25,043 nt of DNA from Temnopleurus reevesii. Lineage: Eukaryota; Echinodermata; Echinoidea; Temnopleuroida; Temnopleuridae. Position numbers and translations under genes: made by a program. Position 1 is the first letter of the stretch. The number at the start of each line of letters is the position of its first letter. The notes under the pieces were generated by a model. That model was not told where the DNA came from, did not search any database, and saw only the letters and a list, made by a program, of their open reading frames with translations. Below, piece after piece: positions 1-9,600 of this stretch. The stretch is taken from positions 75,765-100,807 of the forward strand of contig BQKZ01001499.1 in the NCBI GenBank assembly GCA_036244855.1, in the 5' to 3' direction.

Positions 1-336
1 GGCACAGACTAGGAAGAAAACAATCATTGCTATTAAAAGAAATGATAATAACAATGATAAAAGAGATATATAAAGATCGATTATGCCAAGAAAAACATTA
101 TTTGGTTGCGATGAATTATATTTTTGGAGGAAAAAAAATAGTGTCAGTCGGTCATATAAAATAGATGTTTTCTCTTTTTAGGCTATATCTTGTTTCCTTT
201 TTTTTTTTAAACTTGTCACTGCAATTTATATGAATATTTAGACAAAAATCTTCAAAAAATCCCCCTCCCTTAGTTCAAGTGCAACCCTGGCTATGAGTCT
301 CGCCCTTTTCAACTGTGTAACGATTGTCTTGCCCAG

Positions 337-466
337 GTCTTCTGATTGTGAAACTCTATGGCGGGAATTCAGTTTAGCCTTTGCCTACAAGCCTCCTTGT
401 CGAAGCACCGAGCCAGATTTCAACAAATACATCGACTTGGCTTTTAAACCTCAAGCAAGAAATCAA
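337..466 (+). CDS. Gene 1 exon 2 (N-terminal helical part of the cyclase fold)
   Basis: The acceptor is the CAG ending at 336 and the donor is GTGAGT at 467. One base completes a codon from the missing exon 1 (phase 2), and the exon ends on a codon boundary. It encodes SSDCETLWREFSLAF, then YKPPC, then FNKYIDLAFKPQARNQ. This aligns with the CD38/Aplysia segment that has one Cys before a LW/VW..F helix and a second Cys at a K.PC motif. Its last ~50 bases are the founder of a tandem array in the following intron. An upstream in-frame ATG at 293 is inside the intron and is not the start. Confidence 0.88.
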
Positions 467-3400
467 GTGAGTTGTGCAGCACCCTTTTACACTATAAACT
501 TACGGTGTTAGTTAGCATCGATTCAATTTACACCATGGATGATATCAATGAATACATCAACTTAAACGCATCTTTACTTTAAAATGCGATTTGCACTATT
601 AAAAACTACTGTGTAAATTAAACATCGACTGGGTGTTGTGTTTATGTCATGAAATACCGTGGAAGATTTCAACAAATACATCGACTTGGCTTTTAAACCT
701 CAAGCAAGAGATCAGGTAAGTTGTGCAGCACCCTTTTACACTATAAACTTAGGGTGTTCATTTAACACCGACTCGATGTGCATATTAATGGAACACCATA
801 GAGAAGTTCAATGAATACATCGACTTGGCTTTCACCCCTCAAGCACCAGATCGGGTGAATTGTGCAGCACGCTTTTACAATATTAGGGTGTTGCAGCTTG
901 TTACAGTCGATTCAATGTTTATGGAACACTTTGGATTATATCAATGAATACATCAACTTAATTGCGTTTTGCACTCTCAAAAACTGCTGTGTAAATTAAA
1001 CATCGACAGGGTGTTGTGTTCATGTCATGAAATACCGTGCCGGATTTCAACAAACACATCGACTTTGCTTTTAAACCTCAAGCACCAGATCAGGTGAGTT
1101 GTGCAGCACGCTTTTACATTATAAACTCAGGATATTAATTTATCACAGATTCAGTGTTTATGGAAACCACGGAGGTTATCATTGCAGAATTTATAGCTTA
1201 AATTCACTGTTGTTATATGAGTATGACAAATCTTTCTTTTTACACTTAAAGTGCTTTTTACACTATAAAACTAGGTTGTAAATTTTACACCGACATTGTT
1301 TTTACTCCCAAAGCGCCGGATCAGGTTGGTTATAATTGAAATTGTTTTCAAAAATTTACCACCAATCGGGTACCTTTACTCTCCCATGCCATATATATAT
1401 GTATATTGCAACATAGACTCTTAATTCCTTCAGGACACACGTATAAATCGGGGCTTCTATGTGACTGGCGCTTTAAGCCCCTGTCACATAGAGCCCCGGA
1501 AGCAACACGAATCAACACGACTCTTTGTTCAGAGGCAGTTAACTGTAAACTGAACAAAGAGTCATGTTCGATTGTGTTGCTCCCGGGCTTCTATGTGATG
1601 ATGATGATGATGACCTCTTGTATAGCGCCGGTGTTCGCCTCAACTGGGCGCTGATGGCGCTCAATTACTCAAAATAATGTCTCACGGATGTCAATGCGCA
1701 CGACATGACTGGCGCTTTATGTTTATTCTCTGCAGCCTCTGTTTTATTCCGGGGTTCGCCGCATGGCATGGGCTCTCGGCACACAGTCGCCCGATTTCAC
1801 CAACATTGAGATCACGAGGATGGGTCGGATGTTGGACGGCTTGTTCTTCTGCGGGAATCCCAACGCTCCGGATGGGTTCAACTACAAGACTTGCCCGGCG
1901 TACGGGAGCTGTAACGGCGAAGCACGGGCTGCCTTCTGGAGTCAGGCCTCCCGCAAAGTAAGCTATTTGAGGTCATTCGAATGATGAACTCTTTATTGCC
2001 GAAAATTGGCAACATTTTTTTTTTCATTCCGCTTTTCATTCAATTTTCATTAATATCCTTTAATGTATGATATATAAAAACTTTTCTTCTTCCTATTCTT
2101 CACAAATCATTCCTTCTCCTTCTCTTTAATTCATTTTTTTTCCATCTGATCCTCCTTTCAGTTCACTTCATCTTTTCTATTGCACCATCTTTATTCATGT
2201 TTTCACTTTTTTCTTAAAAATGATCGAGTGGTTATTTGATAAACGCTCACAAAATTTCAACATCTACATTATTGTTCATTTTCTTAAATTTTCTTTGAAT
2301 AGATGTTTTGTTTGCGTGTTCATTTTGTTGTTGTTAAAGTGACCCTAAATCAAGCTGCGCCTTCAGGGTAGTAGTTACCTTTATTAAGTTATTCTTATAT
2401 GGATTATGTTTATGGAAAATGATTAAATTCAATTCGATAGTCTTCGCATTGTATATCAATATGGTTCAGATTGAAAATATGCAAATATGCAATTAGGACA
2501 AATAAAAAACAAATTGCTGTCTTTTATATGCTTTGTCAGGGTCCATGATTTTCCAAGAGGACAGATTGATTGACAAGAAAAATAAAAAGAAAGAAGAACG
2601 AAGAAAAAGAAAGAATAGGAGAAAGAAAGAAATAAAGAAAGGGGGACGAAAAAGAAAGAGAAAAATATATTTGCTTGAAATGAGCTGGCTACCGAATGAC
2701 AAGCAGGAAAAGGCACAGAATAAACTAATAAACAAGCAAGCAATCAAACAGGTATACGGTGGAAAAAAGGAGAATTTTATACCCCACAAAGCCCCTTTAC
2801 CTACCCTTATTTATGACAAATTTGTTCCTCTTCACATGTCCTCCTGAGGAGATCACATGCACAAAAAGGCATCCCCTCAAGATTTTCGACCCCTTAGACA
2901 ATTTTATACCCCAATCCTTTTACCCGGGGGCACCACCCCCAATAGCCGCCCCCACCCCCTCTCGTGGAGCGAACATGCTTCTTGTCCCTGAAAATAATTT
3001 CCATTTTGTTTGAGTTTGCAAGCCTCCTTCCATGTGGGGAGGGGGGGGGGGGTGGCCTCATGTTTTATGTCCCTCATGAGAATCTTATTTCGTTTCAGTT
3101 TGCAAGAAATGCGAGAGGTGACGTCACTGCTGTACTGAATGGCAGTCGTTCAGGAGAGGTGTATTCAACAACCAGGTAAATACGGTCATACTAAAAACAA
3201 GAGAGTGCAAAAAAGCGCTGAAGGGTACTGTTCGGCACTATCTGGCACTCTTCGGTGGCTCGTTGTCACTCTTCGGCGTTTAGTATATCGTTTCTGGACT
3301 CTGAATCGTTTAGTAGATCGATTACATTGTTTTCGTAGTTTAGTATATCGATTACACCATTCGACACTCTTCTTCGTTTAGTACATCGAACTCTCTTCGG

Positions 3401-6400
3401 CACTCTTCGGCTTTTAGTAGATCGATTACAAAGGCTCTTCGGCACTCTTCGGTCTTTGCAGGATCCGGTAAATAGTGAAAACATAAACTTCCTATAGACC
3501 AATCTGGTAATCGATAGCAAGGACACCATTACTGCCATGTACCCATTTAATGTGAGACACTGCAAAACGCTGGTGTTTAATCTTACGCCAGCCGGAATCT
3601 ACATAGGACCACAGCAGTATATGATGAAGTATAAATGTAACACCTATTAATATTAGTCTAATATAACGGTGCTGTTTAAGACAAACGGGTGTTAATTTGA
3701 AGATTTTTCCGATGTGGTCTTATTTTAGATTCCAGTTGATGTTAAAGATAACACCAGAGTTTTCGCAGTTGGTTCATGAGTTGCAGTGTAATAATTAGTC
3801 ACGGAGGTGTGGGGCAATAGCATTGTTAGCTTGCTGCGCCACTCTTATAACATAGGCATATAAACGTACGTTAGAGGTTTTAGAAGGTTTGAAAGTGAGA
3901 AAAGGGGGGGGGGGTCTTCATTTGTCCATGATTGCTCATTAACAAGGCCCTAAAAAAAGGGGGGGGGGGGTGTGGTTGCCAGTGCCCTGAATCACGAATT
4001 TATATGTGCCTGGTGCCCAAAAAGGAAATATGAGAAATTTGCCACAGTGCCAAGATATTGTGCATTTATTTTGAATTTGTATTAAATTTTCTTTTGTTTT
4101 CAGCTATTTCCGAACCGTGGAGATCGTGAACCTTGACCCGGCCAAAGTGACGTCATTGACAGTTTACATCGTGCATGACCTTGACGGGCCAGTGAGGTAA
4201 AATTAATGTCTTCAAATATGAATTCGGGAGCCAATTGCACGCAATGAACAGTGGCAACGCATTTTGAAGAAAATAAGTCAATGTATCCGCTTGAGGTTAC
4301 GCCATGAATAGTTCTTAAGGTATGGTCACACCGGCCGAGCGGAGCCTTGGCGGTTCTTTAGCGGAAACAAAAATTCATTACCGCTCGTAACCGCTCACCA
4401 TCGCTAAACATACGTTGGCATCCCACTAGTGCACCGCTGGATCAGCTCTCCAATCTGTCATGGTCCCTAGTCCCGCTCCAAAATGCAAAAGGTTTTGAGC
4501 CGCACAAAAGATTGCGAGCGATAAGGAGAGGGCAATTTCCGCTCTGGCAAAGTTCACCACCGCTAAAACACCGCCCAGGCACCGCTAGACGCAAGTTTGT
4601 GGCCGCTTGGATCCGCTCTGTCAACGCAGAGCGACATNCACTGCAAAACGCTGGTGTTTAATCTTACGCCAGCCGGAATCTACATAGGACCACAGCAGTA
4701 TATGATGAAGTATAAATGTAACACCTATTAATATTAGTCTAATATAACGGTGCTGTTTAAGACAAACGGGTGTTAATTTGAAGATTTTTCCGATGTGGTC
4801 TTATTTTAGATTCCAGTTGATGTTAAAGATAACACCAGAGTTTTCGCAGTTGGTTCATGAGTTGCAGTGTAATAATTAGTCACGGAGGTGTGGGGCAATA
4901 GCATTGTTAGCTTGCTGCGCCACTCTTATAACATAGGCATATAAACGTACGTTAGAGGTTTTAGAAGGTTTGAAAGTGAGAAAAGGGGGGGGGGGTCTTC
5001 ATTTGTCCATGATTGCTCATTAACAAGGCCCTAAAAAAAGGGGGGGGGGGGTGTGGTTGCCAGTGCCCTGAATCACGAATTTATATGTGCCTGGTGCCCA
5101 AAAAGGAAATATGAGAAATTTGCCACAGTGCCAAGATATTGTGCATTTATTTTGAATTTGTATTAAATTTTCTTTTGTTTTCAGCTATTTCCGAACCGTG
5201 GAGGTCGTAAACCTTGACCCGGCCAAAGTGACGTCATTGACAGTTTACATCGTGCATGACCTTGACGGGCCAGTGAGGTAAAATTAATGTCTTCAAATAT
5301 GAATTCAGGGGCTAATTGCACAAAAGAGTCTTATCAATGAACAATGACAACGCACTATGAAGAAAATAAGTCAACGTATCCGCTTGAGGTTACGTCATGA
5401 ATAGTTCTTATATCGTGTCAATAAAAGTTTACAAAAACAAAACTGCCAGCGCGTCAAGATCACCTAAGAGTTAACCCTAACTTTGCACACTAGTAGAGTA
5501 TCATGTAAACTACAAATTAATCGTCAGATTTTCGAAAAAAATACATCGTTTATTTTTAATGAATTAATTATGCTAATTTATGCAATAAAATGCCTTTTGT
5601 GATCTGTTATCATACCTAACATGACCACATAAAAAATTGCGCAGGAAATTTATTGTTTTTTATTGTTTTTTTAATTTCTTAGGTATTTCGTTGGGTTTTT
5701 TTTACCTTTTGTTTTCTATTGTTTTTTCAGCAAAATTTATTGCAAATATATTTTCAAGCAAAAAATGAATTGATTGCAGCCACTGAAAACAAAATGAAGA
5801 ATTTTGATGTGAATTAATTGATAAAACACAATTTGTATTGACTTTGTACATAAAATCACGTTTTGGAGCAGTTTTGAGGCTGACGACATGCGTGTATAAA
5901 ACGTTACGTAACGTCGTAATGGTAGGTACGATTTCCGTGAAAATGGTCTTAAAAGCTGCGGGAAACGTAAAAGAAAAAAGTCAGCAAGCCGCGTGATCAG
6001 AAATTTCCGCGCGGCGAAACGATCGCAAAATCCGTCGAGGGGGTCTCCGAGGTCTAGTTAGAGTTAAACCACTTCAGCCCTATTTACGAATGTCGAGCGT
6101 TCAAACTACATAGTGCACTCGTTCATGGTCACGAAAATCTACCTCGCGAAGTAGATTGATAATAATAATAATAATGATAATAATTACATTCATAAGGCAC
6201 TTTATACAGGTGTTTCAAAGCGCACACATGGTTTGTCTAATCATAACACCGGTTAAAAAAAAATCAATACATAGTACATAATTGATAGAAACCAAAATAC
6301 TTAATTATAAACTAACTTGGTGTACGCCTCCAAACATGTACTACAAAATTAAATTATAACTGTTTAAATAGGTGGGTCTTGATTCCCAAATTGGTGACCG

Positions 6401-6550
6401 TTGATGGCCAATTTAGCCCAATGTACACCAAGAAGCGCCTTGCTTGAATGCTCCCCTGGGAGTGGAATACGTGCATACTTTAAACGTGTGTATATCTGGG
6501 GAAATAGTTTCTTGAAACTAAAGTGGCTATACCCTTGGTAAATAAGACGA

Positions 6551-6603
<53 letters not shown>

Positions 6604-9600
6604 CATTATTATTATTTATCATTATTATTATTATTATTATTATTGTATTATTACTATTATTATTATATTATTATTATTATTATCATCATCATCATTATTA
6701 TCATTGTCCACTTTCGCGATATATATGACCCCGTTCAAACCTATAGTTGAAAGGTTATGGTTTACATTTTATACATGTTCACTTGCTGAAATGCAGTCTT
6801 TCGACTGATTGTAAGTTTTACCGTGAATAATAAATAAATATGATACGCTACAATCCCGCTTGCCCCGTTCATACCTGCCGTTCAACTGGTTTCCGTTATA
6901 GTGGTAACGCCATGTATCTGGCCGGGGAGGTGTTTCACCAAATCGTTCTTAAAGGTCCACTTTTATGACAATATATGTTGACCTGTGGTGATCTATGCTA
7001 CCTTTACCATCACATTTGTGAGTGAGAGAGCTCCAAATGTTTCCCATATATTTTATAATAATTTTCTTTATATTTTAGAGAGACATTTTGGGAACACCCC
7101 TAAAAATTCTCTTCATATGCAAAGTACTGTATATGAGGTCAANTATAGAAAAAGTGGTGTTAGATGGGCGGAGGTAAGCGTTTTACAAAAGAGATCAATT
7201 GTTCTACCCACTTTGTGAGCGGTGACGAGCGTTGCCGAAATTAAATCCCCAATTCCTTCCGCTAAAGGACCGCTAAAGCTCCGCTCGGCCGGTGTGACCA
7301 CACCTTTATATCGTGATATCTGTCAATAACAGTTTACGAAAACAAAACTGCCAGTGCGTCAAGTTCACCTGAAAGTTAAAGACATTGTTTAACATTGCTT
7401 TCATTTAAAAAAATTCTCAACTGCCAGATCCTATATATAGGTTATCTGAAAGGTTGATAGTGCATATAAACTAAACTGGGAAAATATTAGGCTTTAAAAT
7501 CAACGTTTAGTGCTTGAAACAAGCGAAAGTCTAAAACATTGCCTCCATATGCTTTATGCAGGAATTAATGCGTCATCCTTACGCTTTCATTCAATGTACA
7601 TATATATCTTGATAGTGCATGAATAACTTTCTTTATTTTTGGATCCTCTGATGATTTTTCATCTATCTGAATACATTTAGATAGGACAGACAGCTTGGTT
7701 TGAGAATATTTTAAATTGTGTAACTGCAATGTGTGACAATGTCTTTAAACCACAGCCCTATTTACGAATCTCTAACGTTCAAACTACCCATTGAACTCGT
7801 TCCTGGGAGATGTTTCATCAAGATAAGAAAGACTTTACGCACGACTTTACGTTCGACTGGTGTCAGTTTTTGCGCTACATGTGCGTAATACTACGAATGA
7901 TTTCGCGCAAGAAGGGATACCAGTCGAACGTAAAGTCGTGCGTAAATTCTTTCTAATCATGGTCACTAAAATCTACCTCGCGAAGTGGATTTCCAAACCG
8001 GTGACCGTTAATGGCCAATTTAGCCCAATGTGCATGATGTGGGTAGGTAGGTAGGTACACCAAGAAGCGCCTTGCTTGAATGCTCCCTTGGGAGTGGAAT
8101 ATGTGCACACATTAAATGTGTATATATCTGGGAAAATAGTTTCTTGAAACTAAAGCGGCTATCCTTCGTAAATAAGACGAATTATTATTATCATTATTAT
8201 TACTATTATTATAATTATTATTATTATTATTATTATAATTATCACTATCATCATTATTATTATTACTATTATTATCATTATTACTATTATATTATCATTA
8301 TTATTATCATTATCATTGTCCACTTTCGCGATCTATATGACCCCGTTCAAACCTACAGTTGGAGGCTTATGGCTTACATTTTATACATGTTCACTTTATT
8401 GATGAAATGCAGTCTTTCGACTGATTGTAAGTTTTACCGTGAATGATAAATGAATATGATACGCTACAATCCTGCTTGCCCCGTTCACATCTGCTGTTCA
8501 ACTGGTTTCCGTTATAGTATCTGGCCGGGGAGGTGTTTCACCAAATCGTTCTTGAACAATCGTTCTTAAAGTTAGGCACAACTTTACGTTCGACTGGTAT
8601 CAGTTCTTGCGCTGAATGCGCGCACTATTATGAATCATTACGCGCAAGAAGGGTTAAGGCCCGAGCACACCAAACACGGCACGGCATCACGGCACGGTAT
8701 TTACGCTATTTCGCCCATGTGATTGGCCAATTGTTGAATATCCCGCTGACCAATAGCAACCAAGATAGCGCGTAAATACCGTGCCGTTATGCCGTGCCGT
8801 GTTTGGTGTGCCCGGGCCTTTACAAGTCGAACGTAAATTCGTGCGTAAATTATTTCTTATCTGGGTAAAAACACCTCCCAGGGCCTTTGTCTTTGCGTAA
8901 ATGAGATTGGTCCAATTCATTTAAATCTAACATGATTTCCTTTTCTTTTACAGAGAAAAGTGCAAGACAGGATCACTATTGGATTTACAGCAAGACATCG
9001 AAACAAAGGGGATAGAGTTCAAGTGCTTTGACGACCCGAGGTAAAAACAAAACAAAAAAAAATAAAAAGTTAACCTCAAAATAATAATTATCTTTTTACA
9101 GGAGTAATACGATTTGATGAGAAGAACAAAAAAAAGTTTGAAGAAAATAGGACGTGTATCAAAGAAAGTTTTGAATTTTCAATGATTTTGAGAACAAATC
9201 GGTAAGTCGTTGAAAATTTTCAGACATGCACTTCTAACCATGGTGTGATTTATGGAGGCTATATGGTATAAAATTCATCATTTCCACTATACAAAGTTTG
9301 GATTGTAAATTGCAAATAGGGGATCTACATATCTACCAACAGTTTCGTAGAAATTATATGCTTGTGGAAAAAGTTACATTTTATAAAATTGCAGTGAATA
9401 ATTATGAGAAGTCATATGCACCAATGGCGTCATCAGTTACCAATTTATATAAATATTTTGATATTCATATATTCAATATTTGATGTACAGCGCCATGAGC
9501 ATCATTACTGACGGACCTGTGCGCTTCAAAAAGAAACCACGATTATTAATATAATTTTCTTATTATTTAGCTGATTTTTCTAAACACTTGTTTTATTCCG

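Larger units (their letters stand above)
4639..6954 (+). repeat. Second version of the exon-5 to intron-5 region (probable alternate haplotype)
   Basis: 4639-5410 repeats 3558-4317 almost base for base at an offset of about 1081. It then continues into sequence matching 7309-7375. After a dissimilar stretch it matches 7740-7800 and 7960-8571 in order (at about 6065-6130 and 6380-6954). Relative to the other version it lacks the TIR element at 4318 and the foldback at 7803-7960, and it differs in microsatellite length. It is bracketed by single N characters at 4638 and 7143. Allelic sequence placed into the gap is the simplest reading; a true segmental duplication is the alternative. Confidence 0.8.
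4318..7305. mobile_element. Harbinger-like TIR element (outer limits; interrupted by gap-filled sequence)
   Basis: The left end AGGTATGGTCACACCGGCCG at 4318 and the complementary right end CGGTGTGACCACACCT ending at 7305 are near-perfect inverted termini continuing into GAGCGGAGC...CTTTAGCGG. Each is flanked by TTA (4315-4317 and 7306-7308). The alternate copy of the locus has the uninterrupted site with a single TTA at 5408-5410. A 3-bp TTA duplication fits PIF/Harbinger-type transposition. Only 4318-4637 and about 7144-7305 belong to the element. No transposase is visible, so this is a non-autonomous or internally missing copy. Confidence 0.75.

Noticed and set aside
293..511. Open frame starting at ATG 293 as a complete small gene
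   Set aside because: The first 15 codons lie before a good acceptor at 336 and the last 15 after a good donor at 467. Only 337-466 matches the cyclase family and the phases of the neighbouring exons.
1677..1961. The longer open frame over exon 3 in the other register
   Set aside because: Family motifs (CG, FNYKTCP, FWSQAS) occur only in the frame of the ATG at 1763. That ATG is internal to the exon, and the acceptor at 1735 explains the true exon start.
6523..6750. Tyrosine/isoleucine-run proteins at the ATT repeats (also 8072-8446 and 17088-17526)
   Set aside because: They are translations of trinucleotide microsatellites with no other coding sign.
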